From Phocoena phocoena (Eukaryota; Chordata; Mammalia; Artiodactyla; Phocoenidae): a stretch of 64,000 nucleotides of DNA. Positions within the stretch are counted from its first letter, which is position 1. Each line of letters opens with the position of its first letter. The notes beneath the pieces are model-generated. The model did no database searches. It worked only from the letters and a program-made list of their open reading frames with translations, and was not told where the DNA came from. The DNA lies in the NCBI RefSeq assembly GCF_963924675.1, contig NW_027077450.1, forward strand, positions 393,992-457,991, read 5' to 3'. The position numbers and the translations under genes are program-made. This document shows positions 19,877-32,800 of the stretch, in pieces.

Positions 19877-22800
19877 GGGTTGGGGTTAGGGTTAGGGTTT
19901 GGGGATGGGGATGGTTTAAGGTACAGGTTATATTACTACAACAATTTAGGGTGAGCATAGGTGTGAGGGTACGGATTAGTGTTAGTGTATGGATTAACAT
20001 TAGGAGACAGGTTAAGGTAAGGCTTCACGTAAGGTTTAGGGTTAGGGTTAATGGACAGGGACGGATTCGGGTAAAGGTTAGGGTACGAAAACGGTTTAGG
20101 GTGAGCATACGTGTTACGGTAATGGTTAGTGTCACCGTATGGGCTAGGAATAGGGGACGGGTTAGGGTAAGTCTTCGCATAAGTGTTAGGGGTAGGGTTA
20201 GGGGAAGGGGATGGTTTAGGGTACATGTTAGGGTACGACAATGGTTTAGGGGAGCGTACGTGTTTGGGTATGGTTTAGTGTAAGTGAACTGGTTAGGAAT
20301 AGGGGACGCGTTAGGGTTCGGCTTTGGGTAAGGGTTAGGTTTAGGGTTAGGCTCAGGGGACGGGTAAGGTTTAGGGTGAGCGTATGTATTAGAGTACGGG
20401 ATAGTGTTAGTGTACGGGTTAGGGTTAGGGGAAGGGTTAGGGTAAGGTTTAGTGTAAGGGTTAGTTTTAGCATTTGGGTTAGGGGACAGGAATGGTTTAG
20501 TGTACAGGTTAGGTACTACAACATTTTTGGGTGAGCGTAACAGTTAGGGTACGTATTAGTGTTAGCGTACGGTTTAGGGTTAGATGACGTGTTAGGGTAA
20601 GGCTTCGGGTAAGGGTTAGTGTTAAGTTTAGGGTTAGGGTATGGGGAAGGTTTAGGATACAGGTTGGGGTACGACAACTAATTAAGTAGAACATATATGT
20701 TAGGGGATGGGTTCATGTTAGTGTATGGGTTAGGATTAGTGGACGGGTTAGTGTAATGCTTTGGGAAAGGGTTAGGTTTAGAGTTAGGGTTAGGGCACAG
20801 GGATGGTTTACGGTTCAGATCATGGTAGGACAATGGTTTAGGGTCTGCGTATGTGTTAGGGTATTGGTTAGGGTTAGCGTACAGTTTAGGATTAGGGGAT
20901 GGGTTAGGGTAAGGCTTCAGGTAAGGGTTAGGGGTAGGGTTAGGGTTAGGGTTAGGGGATGGAGACAGGGACGGTTTAGGGTACAGGTTAGTGTAAGACA
21001 AAGGTTTAGGGTGAGCATAGCAGTTAGAGTAAGAGTTAGTGTTAGCGTACGGGTTTAGATTAGGGGACGGGTTACTGTAAGGTTTAGGGAAAGTGTTAGG
21101 GTTAGGGGATGGGGACGGTTTAGGGTACAGTGTAGGGTAAAACAAGAGTTTTGGTTGAGCGTACATTTTAGGCTATGGGTTAGTGTTAGCGTATAGGTTA
21201 AGATTAGAGGACGTGTTAGGGTAAGGTTTCGGATAAGAGTTAGGGTTAAGGTTAGGGGATGGGGACGGTTTTTGTTACAGGTTAGGGTATGACAACGGTT
21301 TAGGGTGAGTGTACGTGATAGGGTATGGGTTAGCGTTAGCGTACAGTTTCGGATTATGGGACGGGTTAAGGTAAGACTTCGGGTAAGGGTAAGATTTAGG
21401 GTTCGGGTTGGGGGACGGGGACGGTTTAGGGTACAGTTTAGTGTATGACAACAGTTTAGGTTGACTACACGTGTTAAGGTATGGGTTAGTGTTTGCAAAC
21501 GGGTTAGGATTATGGGAGGTGATAGGGTAAGGCTTCGGCTAAGGCTTAAATTTATGTTTAGGGGATGGGGACGTTTTAGGGTACAGGATAGGGTACGACA
21601 ATTGTTTAGTGTGAGTGTACATGTTAGGATACAGGTTAGTGATAGCGTACGGGTTAGGATTACCGATGGGTTAGCGTAAGGCTTTGGGTAAGGGTTCGGG
21701 TTAGGGTTAGGGTTAGGGGATGGGGACAGTTTAGGGTACAATTTAAGGTATGACAACGGTATAGGGTGAGCGTAAGTGTTAGGGTACATGTTAGTGTTAG
21801 TTTACGGGTTAGGATTAGGGGAAGGGTTAGTATAAGGTTTCGGGAAACGGTTTGAGGTTGGGGACAACGACGATTTATGGTACAGGTTAGGGTATGACAA
21901 TGATTTAGGGTGAGCGTACGTGTTAGGTTATGGGTTAGTATTAGCGTACGGGTTAGGATTAAGGGACGGGTTAGGGTAAAGCTTCACGTAAGGGTTAGGT
22001 TTAGGTTTAGGTTTAGGGTTATTGTTAGGGGACTGGGACCATTTAGGATACAGGTTAGGGAATGACAAAAGTTTAGGGTGAGCGTATGTTTTAGGGTACA
22101 TGTTAGTGCTACCATAAGGGTTAGGATTAGTGTAAGGTTTAGAGACATGATTCGGGTATGTGTTAGTGTTAGGGAACAGGGACAGGGACGGTTTAGGGTA
22201 CAGGTTAGGGTACGACAACAGTTTAGGGTGAGCATACATGTTAGGGCACAGGTTAGTGTTAGCATATGGGTTAGAATTAGGGGACTGGTTAGGGTAAGGC
22301 TTAGGGTAAGGGTTAGGGTTAGGGTTAGGGTTAGGAGATGGAGACGGTTCAAGGTACAGGTTAGGGTACCACAATGTGTTAGTGTGAGAATACATGTTAG
22401 GGTAAGGTTTAGTGTTAGTGTATGGTCCATGATTAGTGGAAGGGATAGGGTAAGACGTCGGGTTAGGGTTAGGGTTAGGGGATGGGAACGGTTTAGGGTA
22501 TAGGTTAGAATACGACAGCAGTTTAGGTTGAGTGTACATGTTAGGGTATGTGTTAGTGCTAGCATACGGTTTAGGATTAGGGGACAGTTTAGACTAAGGC
22601 TTCGGGTAATGATTAGGTTTATGGTTAGGGTTAGGGATTAGGTTAGGGAATGGGAACGGCTTAGGGTACAATTTAGTGTACGACAACGATTTAAGGTGAG
22701 CGTAGGTGTAAGGGTATGGGTTAGTGTTGGCGTACGGATTAGGATTAGGGGACGGGTTAGGATAAGGCTTCGGGTAAGGGTTAGGGTTATGGTTAATGTT

Positions 22801-23700
22801 AGGGGACAGGGCCAGGGACGATTTAAGGTACAGGTTTGGGGAAGACAATGGTTTAGGGTGAGTGTACATGTTAGGGTATGTGTTAGTGTTAGCGTACCCG
22901 TTAGTCTTAGGTGACGGGTTAGGGTAAGGCTTTGGATAAGGGTTAGGGTTAGGGTTATGGGACAGGGACTGTTTAGGTACAGGTTAGTGTATGACAACGG
23001 TTTTCATTGAGCATACAAGTTAGGGTAGGTGTAAATGTTAGCATACGGGTTAGGATTAGGGGACGGGTTAGGGTAACTTTTCCGGTAAGGATTAGGGTTA
23101 GGGTTAGGGGACAGGGAAGGTTTAGAGTACAGGTTAGTGTACGACAACGGTTTAGTGTGATCGTACGAGTTAGGGTATGGGTTAGTGTTAGCGCATGGTT
23201 TAGGATTAGGGGATGTGTTAGGGTAAGGCTTCAGGTAAGTGTTAGAGTTAGGGTTAGTGGATGAGGACGTGTTAGGGTACAGGTTAGGGTACGACAATGC
23301 TTTAGGGTGAGCGTACATGTTAGGGTACTGGTCAGTGTTAGCATTTGGGTTAGGATTAGGGGACAGGTTAGAGTAAGGCTTCGTGTAAGTGTTAGGGTGA
23401 GGGATAGGGTTGGGGAAAGGGACGGTTTAGGGTACAGATTAGGGTACGACAGCGATTTAGGGTGAGCCTACGTGTTAGGGTACAGTTTAGTGTTAGCGTA
23501 TGGGTTAGGATTTGGGGATGGTTTAGGGACAGGCATCTGTAAAGATTTAGGTTTAGCATTATGGGACGGGGACGGATTAGGGAAAAGGTTAGGATACCAC
23601 AGCGGTTTAGGGTGAGCGTAGGTGTTAGGGTACGGGTTAGTGTTAGCGTACGGATTAGGTATAGGGGACGTGTTAGGGTAAGGTTTCGGGTAAGGGTTAG
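19877..23700 (+). repeat. Degenerate left zone of the telomere-hexamer satellite
   Basis: The monomer plan is recognisable (TTTAGGGTGAGC anchors) but substitutions and register shifts are frequent, pure TTAGGG runs are short, and open frames on either strand rarely exceed 250 codons. From about 23,700 rightwards the copies look much closer to consensus. The boundary is gradual and the coordinate approximate. Confidence 0.7.
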
Positions 23701-26700
23701 GTTAGGGTTAGGGTTAGGGTTAGGGGACGGGGAGGGTTTAGGGGACAGGTTAGGGTAGGACAACGGTTTAGGGTGAGCGTACATGTTAGGGTACAGGTTA
23801 GTGTTAGTGTACGGGTTAGGATTAGGGGACCGGTTAGGGTTAGGCTTCGGGTAAGGGTTAGGGTTAGGGTTATGGGACGGGGAAGGTTTAGGGGACGGGT
23901 TAGGTAAGACAACGGTTTAGGGTGAGCGTACGTGTTAGGGTACGGGTTAGTGTTAACATACGGGTTAGCATTAGGGGACGGGTTAGGGTAAGTCTACGGG
24001 TAAGGGTTAGGGTTAGAGTTAGGGGACAGGGACAGTTTAGGGGACAGGTTAGGGTACGACAACGGTTAAGGGTGAGCGTACGTGGTACAGTACGGGTTAC
24101 TGTTAGCGTACAGGTTAGGATTAGGGGACGGGTTAGGGTAAGGCTTCAGGTAAGGGTTAGGGTTAGGGTTAAGGTTAGGTTTAGGGGACGGGGAAGGTTT
24201 AGGGGACAGGTTAGGGTACGGCAACGGTTTAGGGTGAGCATACATGTTAGGGTACGGGTTAGTGTTCGCGTGCGGGTTAGGATTAGGGGAGGGTTTAGGG
24301 TAAGGCTTCGGGTAAAGGTTAGTGTTGGGGTTAGGGTAAGGGTTATGGTTAGGGTACGGGGACGGTTTAGGGGACAGGTTAGGGTACGACAACGGTTTAG
24401 AGTGAGCGTACGTGTTAGGGTACGGGTTAGTGTTAGCATACGGGTTAGGATTAGGGTACGGGTTAGGGTAAGTCTTCGGGTAAGGGTCAGGGTTAGGGTT
24501 AGGGTTAGGGTTAGGGGACGGGGAGAGTGTAGGGGACAGGTTAGGGTACGACCACGGTTTAGGGTGAGTGTACGTGTTAGGGTACGGGTTAGTGTTAGCG
24601 TACGGGTTAGGATTAGGGGACGGGTTAGGGTAAAGCTTCGTGTAAGGGTTAGGGTTAGGGTTAGGGGACGGGGACGGTTTAGGGGACAGGTTAGGGTACG
24701 ACAATGATTTAGGGTGAGCGTATGTGTTAGGGTACGGGTTAGTGTTAGCGTACGGGTTAGGATTAGGGGACGGGTTAGTGTAAGGCTTCGGGTAAGGGTT
24801 AGGGATAGGGTTAGGGTTAGGGTTAGGGGATCGGGACGGTTTAGGGGATAGGATAGGGTACGACAATGGTTTAGGGTGAGCGTACGTGTTAGGGTATGGG
24901 TTATTGTTAGCATAGGGGTTAGGATTAGGGGACGGGTTAGGGTAAGGCTTTGGGTAAGGGTTAGGGTTAGGGTTAAGGTTAGGTTTAGGGGACGGGGACG
25001 GTTTAGGGGACAGGTTAGGGTATGACAACGGTTTAGGGTTAGCGTACGTGTTAGGGTATGGGTTAGTGTTAGCGTACGGGTTAGGAATAGGGGACGGGTT
25101 AGGGTAAGGCTTCGGGTAAGGGTTAGGGTTAGAGTTAAGGTTAGGGTTAGGGATAGGGGACAGGGACGGTTTAGGGGACAGGTTAGGTTACGACAACGGT
25201 TTAGTGTGAGCGTACGTGTTAGGGTATGGGTTAGTGTTAGCGTACTGTTTAGAATTAGGGGACGGGTTACGGTAAGGTTTCGGGTAAGGGTTAGGGTTAG
25301 GGTTAGGGGATGGGGACGGTTGAAGGGACAGGTTAGGGTACGACAATGATTTAGGGTGAGTGTACGTGTTAGGGTATGGGTAAGTGATAGCCTACGGGTT
25401 AGGATTAAGGGTCGGGTTAGGGTAAGGCTTCGAGTAAGGTTTAGGTTTAAGGATAGGGTTAAGATTAGGGGACGGGGACGGTTTAGGGGACAGGTTCGGT
25501 TACGACAACGGTTTAGGGTGAGCGTACGTGTCAGGGTACGGGTTAGTGTTAGCATACGGGTTAGGATTAGGGGACGGGTTACGGTAAGGCTTCGCGTAAG
25601 GGTTAGGTTTAGGGTTAGGGTTAGGGTTAGGGGAGGGGGACGGTTTAGGGGACAGGTTAAGGTACGACAACGGCATAGGGTGAGTGTACATGTTAGGGTA
25701 CGGGTTAGTGTTAGCGTACGGGTTAGCATTAGGGGACGGGTTAGGGTAAGGCTTCGGGTAAGGGTTAAATTTAGGGTTAGGGTTAGGGTTAGGGGACGGG
25801 CACGGGGACGGTTTATGGTATAGGTCAGGGTTAGGGTTAGGGTTAGGGTTAGGGGACGGGGACGGTTTAGGGGACCGGTTAGAGTTCGACAACTCTTTAG
25901 GGTGAGCGTACATGTTAGGGAACGGGTTAGTGTTAGCTTACGGGTTAGGATTAGGGAACGGGTTAGTGTAAGGCTTCGCGTAAGGGTTCGTGTTAGGTTT
26001 AGGGTTAGGGTTAGGGTTAGGTTTAGGTTTAGGGGACGTGGATGTTTTAGTGGACAGGTTAGGGTACGACAATGTTTTAGGGTGAGCGTACGTGTTAGGG
26101 TACGGGTTAGGGTTAGCATACAGGTTAGGATTAGGGGACGGGTTAGGGTAAGGATTCGGGTAAGGGTTATGGTTAGGGTTAGGGTTAGGGTTAGGGGACG
26201 GCAACGGTTTAGGGGACAGGTTAGGTTATGACAACGATTTAGGGTGAGCGTACGTGTTAGGGTACGGGTTACTGTTATCGTACGGGTTAGGATTAGGGGA
26301 TGGGTTAGCCTAAGGCTTAGGGTAAGGGCTAGGGTTAGGTTTAGGGTTAGGGTTAGGATTAGAGGACGGGGACAGTTTAGGGGACAGGTTAGTGTACGAC
26401 AAGGGGTTAGGTTAAGCGTACATGTTAGAGTCCTGGTTAGTGTTAGTGTACGGGTTAGGTTTAGGGCACGGGTTAGGGTAAGGCTGCGGGTAAGGGTTAG
26501 GGTTGGGGTTGGGGTTAGGGTTAGGGGACGGGGACGGTTTAGAGGATAGGTTAGGTTACAAGAATGGTTTAGGGTGAGCGTACGTGTTAGGGTATGGGTT
26601 AGTTTTAGCGTACGGGTTAGGATTAGGGGACGGGTTAGTGTAAGGCTTCGGGTAAGGGTTAGGGTTAGGGATAGGTTTAGGGTTAGGGGACGGGGACGGT

Positions 26701-27114
26701 TTATGGGACATGTTAGGGTACCACAACGGTTTAGGGTGAGCGTACGTGTTAGGGTACGGGTTAGTGTTAGCGTACGGGTTAGGATTAGGGAATGTGTTAG
26801 GGTAAGGCTTCGGGTAAGGGTTAGGGTTGGGTTATAGTTAGGGTTAGTATTAGGGGACGGGGACGGTTTAGGGGACACGTTAGGTTACGAAAACGGTTTA
26901 GGGTGAGCGTACGTGTTAAGGTATGGGTTAGTGTTAGCGTACGGGTTAGGATTAGGGGACGGGTTACGTTAAGGCTTCGGGTAAGGGTTATTGTTATGGT
27001 TAGGGTTAGGGTTAGGGGACAGGGACGGTTTAGGGGACAGGTTAGGGTACGACAATGTTTCAGGGTAAGCGTACGTGTTAGGGTACGGGTTAGTGTTAGC
27101 TTATGGGTTAGGAT

Positions 27115-27860
27115 TAGGGGACGGGTTAGTGTATGGCTTCGGGTAAGGGTTAGCGTTAGGGTTAGGGTCAGGGGACAGGGACGGGGACGGTTTAGTGGAC
27201 CGGTTAGGGTTAGGGTTAGGGTTAGGAGACGGGGACGGTTTAGGTGACAGGTTAGGCTACGACAACGGTTTAGGGTGAGCGTACGTGTTAGGGTATGGTT
27301 TAGTTTTAGCGTACGTGTTAGGATTAGGGGACGGGTTTGGGTAAGGATTCGGGTAAGGGTAAGGGTTAGGGTTAGGGTTAGGGTTTGGGGATGGGGACTG
27401 TTTAGGGGACAGGTTGGGGTACGAAAACGGTTTAGGTTGAGCATACGTGTTAGGGTACGGGTTAGTGTTAGGGTACGGTTTAGGATTACGGGACGTGTTA
27501 GAGGAAGGCTTCGGTTAAATGTTAGGGTTAGGGTTAGGGTTATTGTTAGGGTTAGGGGATGGGGACGGTTTAGGGGACAGGTTAGGGTACGACAACGGTT
27601 TAGGGTGATTGTACATGTTAGGGTAAGGTTTAGTGTTAATGTACGGGTTAGGATTAGAGGATGGGTTAGGGTAAGGCTTCGGGTAAGTGTTAGGGTTAGG
27701 GTTAGGGTTAGGGTTAGGGTTAGGGGACGAGGACAGTTTAGGTGACAAGTTAGGGTACGACAACGGTTTAGGGTGAGGGTACCTGTTAGGGTACGGGTTA
27801 GTGTTAGCGTACGGGTTAGGATTAGGGGACAGTTTAGTGTAAGGCCTCAGGTAAGGGTTA
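27115..27860 (+). repeat. Duplicated block, copy 1 (offset about 1,990 bp)
   Basis: It matches 29105-29850. Shared rare variants are GACCGGTTAGGG near 27198, AGGTTGGGGTACGAAAACGG at 27411 (and 29401), and GGATTACGGGA near 27482 followed by CTTCGGTTAA. Ends are approximate. Confidence 0.75.
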
Positions 27861-29104
27861 GGGTTAGGGTTAGGGTTAGGGGACGGTTTAGGGGACAGGT
27901 TAGGGTACGACAATGTTTTAGGGTGAGCGTACGTGTTAGGGTACGGGTTAGTGTTAGCGTACGGGTTAGGGTTAGGGGACGGGTTAGTGTAAGGCTTCGG
28001 GTATGCGTTAGGGTTAGGGTTAGGGTTAGGGTTAGGGTTAGGATTAGGGGACGGGGACTGTTTAGGGGACAGGTTAGTGTACGAAAACGGTGTAGGGTGA
28101 GCCTACATTAGGGTACGGGTTAGTGTTAGCGTACGGGTTAGGATTAGGGGACGGGTTAGGGTAAGGCTTCGGGTAAGGGTTAGGATTATGGTTATGGTTA
28201 GGGGATGGGGACGGTTTAGGGGACAGGTTAGGGTACGACGACGGTTTAGGGTTAGCGTACGTGTCACGGTACGGGTTAGTGTTAGCGTACGGGTTAGGAT
28301 TAGGGGACTGGTTAGGGTAAGCCTTCGGATAAGTTTTAGGGTTAGGATTAAGGGATGGGGACAGTTTAGGGGACAGTTTAGGGTACGACAACGGTTTAGG
28401 GTCGGTGTACGTGTTAGGGTATGGGTTAGTGTTAGCGTACGGGTTAGGATTAGGGGATGGTTTAGGGTAAGGCTTCAGGTAAGGGTTAGGTTTAGGGATA
28501 GTGTTAGGGTTAGGGTTAGGGGACAGGGACGGTTTAGGGGACATGTTAGGGTACGACAACGGTTTAGGGTGAGTGTGCGTGTTAAGGTATGGGTTAGTGT
28601 TAGCGTACGAGTAAGGATTAGGGGACGGGTTAGTGTAAGGCTTCGGGTAAGGGTTAGGTTTAGGGTTAGGGTTAGGGTTATGGGACCGGGACGGTTTAGG
28701 GGACAGGTTAGTGTACGACAATGTTTTACTGTGAGCGTAAGTGTTAGGGTATGGGTTAGTGTTAGTGTATCGGTTAGGATTAGGGGACGGGTTAGGGTAA
28801 GGCTTCGGGTAAGGGTTAGGGTTAGGGTTAGGTTTAGGGTTAGGGTTAGTGGACTGGGACGGTTTAGGGGACAGGTTAGGGTACGACAACGTTTTAGGGT
28901 GAGTGTACGTGTTAGGGTACTGTTTAGTATTAGCGTACGGCTTAGTATTAGGGGACGGGTTAGGGTAAGGCTTCTGGTAAGGGTTAGGTTTAGGGATAGT
29001 GTTAGGGTTAGGGGACGGGGATGGTTTAAGGGAAAGGTTAGGATACGACAACGATTTAGGGTGAGCGTACGTGTTAGGGTATGGGTTAGTGTTAGCGTAC
29101 GGGT

Positions 29105-29850
29105 TAGGATTAGGGGACGGGTTAGTGTAAGGCTTCGGGTAAGGGTTAGCGTTAGGGTTAGGGTCAGGGGACGGGGACGGGTACGGTTTAGGGGACCGGT
29201 TAGGGTTAGGGTTAGGGTTAGGGGACGGGGATGGTTTAGGTGACAGGTTAGGGTACGACAACGTTTTAGGGTGAGCGTACATGTTAGGGTACGGTTTAGT
29301 TTTAGCGTACGAGTTTGGATTAGGGGCCGGGTTTGGGTAAGGATTCGGGTAAGGGTAAGGGTTAGGGTTAGGGTTAGGTGATGGGGACTCTTTAGGGGAC
29401 AGGTTGGGGTACGAAAACGGTTTAGGTTGAGCATTCGTGTTAGGGTACGGGTTAGTGTTAGGGTCTGGGTTAGGATTACGGGATGGGTTAGGGGAAGTCT
29501 TCGGTTAATAGTTAGGGTTAGGGTTAGGGTTAGTGTTAGGGTTAGGGGATGGGGACGGTTTAAGGGACAGGTTAGGGTACGACAACGGTTTAGGGTGATT
29601 GTACATGTTAGGGTAAGGTTTAGTGTTAACGTACGGGTTAGGATTAGGGGACGGTTTCGGGTAAGGCTTCGGGTAAGTGTTAGGGTTAGGGTTAGGGTTA
29701 GGGGACGGACGGGGACGGTTTAGGTGACAGTTTAGGGTACCGCAACCGTTTAGGGTGAGCCTACGTGTTAGGGTACGGGTTAGTGTTAGCGTACCAGTTA
29801 GGATTAGGGGACAGGTTAGTTTAAGGCTCCGGGTAAGGATTAGGGTTAGG
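29105..29850 (+). repeat. Duplicated block, copy 2 (offset about 1,990 bp)
   Basis: Partner of 27115-27860. It carries the same rare monomer variants in the same order. Confidence 0.75.
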
Positions 29851-32800
29851 GTTAGGGTTGGGGGACGGGGACGGTTTAGGGGACAGGTTAGGGTACGAAA
29901 ACGGTTTAGGGTGAGCGTACGTGTTATGGTATGGGTTAGTGTTAGCGTAAGGGTTAGGATTAGGGGACGGGTTAGGGTAAGGCTTCGGGTAGGGGTTAGG
30001 TTTAGGGTTAGGGTTAGGGTTAGCGGATGGGGATGGTTTAAGGGACAGGTTATTGTACGACAAAGATTTAGGGTGAGTGTACGTGTTAGGGTACGGATTA
30101 GTGTTAACGTACGGGTTAGGATTATGGGACGGGTTTAGGTAAGGCTTCGGGTAAGGTTTAGGTTTAGGGTTATTGTTAGGGTTAGGGAACGGGGATGGTT
30201 TAGGGGACAGGTTAGGGTACGACAACGGTTTAGGGTGAGCATACGTGTTAGGGTATGTGTTAGTGTTAGCGTACGGGTTAGGATTAGGGGATGGGTTAGG
30301 GTAAGGCTTCCGGTAAGGTTTAGGGTTAGGGTTAGGGTTAGGGTTAGGGGATGGGGACAGTTTAGGGGACAGGTTAGGGTACAACAACGGTTTAGGGTGA
30401 GCGTAGGTGTTAGCGTACGGGTTAGGATTAGGGGACGGGTTAGGGTATGGCTTCGGGTAAGTGTTAGGGTTAGGGTTAGGGTTAGGATTAGGGGACGGGG
30501 ACGGGGACAGTTTAGGGGACAGGTAATGGTACGACAAAGGTTTAGGGTGATCGTACGTGTTAGGCTACGGTTTACTGTTAGCCTATGGGTTAGGTTAGGG
30601 CTTCGGGTAAGGGTTAGGGTTAGTGTTAGGGTTAGGGTTAGGGGACGGGGACTGTTTAGGGGACAGGTTAGGATATGACAACGTTTTAGGATGAGTGTAG
30701 GTGTTAGGGTACCGTTTAGTGTTAGCGTACGGGTTAGGATTAGGGGACGGGTTTGGGTAAGGCTTCAGGTAAGGTTTAGGGTTAGGTTTAGGGTTAGGGT
30801 TAGGGGACGGGGAGGGTTTAGGGGACAGGTTAGGATACGACAACATTTTAGGGTGAGTGTAGGTGTTAGTGTATGGTTTAGTGTTAGTGTACGGGTTAGG
30901 ATTGGGGACGGGTTAGGGTAAGGCTTCAGGAAAGGTTTAGGGTTAGGTTTACGTTTAGGGTTAGGGGACGGGGACGGTTTAGGGGACAGGTTAGGGTACG
31001 GCAACAGTTTAGGGTGAGCGTACGTGTAAGGCTACGGGTTAGTGTTAGCGTACAGGTTCGTATTAGGTGACCGGTCAGGGTAAGGCTTCGGGTAAGGGTT
31101 AGGGTTAGGGAAAGGGTTAGTGTTAGGGTTAGGGGACGGAGACGGTTTAGGGGAAAGGTTAGGATACGACAACGGTTTAGGGTGAGCGTACGTGTTAGGG
31201 TACGGGTTAGTGTTAGCGTACGGCTTAGTATTAGGAGAAGGGTTTGGGTAAGGCTTCGGGTAAGGGTTATGCTTAGGGTTATGGTTAGGGTTAGGATTAG
31301 GGGAAGGGGACGGTTTAGGGGACAGGTTAGAGTATGACAAAGGGTTAGGGTGAGCGTACGTGTTAGGGTATGGGTTAGTGTTAGCGTACGGTTTAGGATT
31401 ATGGTACGGGTTAGTGTAAGGCTTCGGGTAAGTGTTAGCGTTAGGTTTAGTCTTAGGGTTAGGGGACGGGGACGGGGACAGTTTAGGGGACTGGTTAGGA
31501 TTAGGGTTAGGGTTAGGGTTAGGGGACAGGGACGGTTTAGGGGACAGGTTAGTGCACGACAATGGTTTAGGGTAAACGTACATGTTAGGGTACGGGTTAG
31601 AGTTAGTGTACGGGTTAGGATTAGGGGACGGGTTAGGGTAAGGCTTCGGGTAAGGGTTAGCGTTAGGGTTAGGCTTAGGGTTAGGGGACGGGGACGAGGA
31701 CGGTTTAGGGGACCGGTTAGGATTAGGGTTAGGTTTAGGGTTAGGGAAGGGGACGGTTTAGGAGACAGGTTATGTTACGACAAATGTTTAGGGTGAGCGT
31801 ACGTGTTACGGTACCAGTTAGTGTTAGCGTACGGGTTAGGATTAGGGGACGGTTTAGTGTAAGGCTTCGGGTAAGGGTTAGGGTTAGGGTTAGTTTTAGG
31901 GGACGGAGACGGTTTAGGGGACTGGTTAGGGTACGACAACGTTTTAGGGTGAGCGCACGTGTTATGTTACGGGTTAGTGTTAGCGTACGGTTTAGGATTA
32001 GGGGACGGGTTAGGGTAAGGCTTCGGGTAAGGATTAGAGTTAGGGTCAGGTTTAGTGATAGGGGACGGGGACGGTTTAGGGGAAAGGTTAGGGTACGGCG
32101 ACGGTTTAGGGGAAAGGTTAGGGTACGGCAACGGTTTAGGGTGAGCGTACGTGTTAGGGTAAGGGTTAGTGTTAGCCTACGGGTTAGGATTAGGGGACGG
32201 GTTAGTGTAAGGCTTCGGGTAAGCGTTAGGGTTAGGTTAAGGGTTAGGTTTAGGGGACGGGGACGGATTAGGAGACAGGTTAGGGTACGGCAAAGGTTTA
32301 GGGTGAGCATACGTTTTAGGGTAACGTTAGCTTTCGCGTACGGGTTAGGATTAGGTGACGGGTTAGGGTAAGGCTTCGGGTAAGCGTTCGGGTTAGGCAT
32401 AGGGTTAGGGTTAGGGTACGGGGAGGGTTTAGGGGCAAGGTTAGGATATGACAACAGTTTAGGGTGAGCGTACGTTTTAGGGTACGGGTTAGTGTTAGCG
32501 TACGGGTTAGGATTAGGGGACGTGTTAGGGTAAGGCTTTGGGTAAAGGTTAGGGTTAGGGTTAGGGTTAGGGTTTGCGGACGGGGACGGTTTAGGGGACA
32601 GGTTAGTGTACGACAACAGTTTAGGGTGAGCGTACGAGTTAGGGTATGGGTTAGTGTTAGCGTACCGGTTAGCATTAGGGGACGAGTTAGGGTAAGGCTT
32701 CGGGTAATGGTTAGGGTTAGGGTTAGGGTTAGGTTTAGGGTTAGGGTTAAGGCACGGGGAGGGTTTATGCGACAGGTTAGTGTACGTCAATGGTTTAGTG

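Noticed and set aside
24146..26878. 910-codon minus-strand open frame (Thr-Leu-rich), and similar frames at 37393-39981, 52544-55003, 45272-47287, 31741-33663 and many more
   Set aside because: They are products of a stop-poor hexamer satellite: composition is two-residue repeats, overlapping frames on both strands are open at once, many open at GTG or TTG, and no domain is recognisable.
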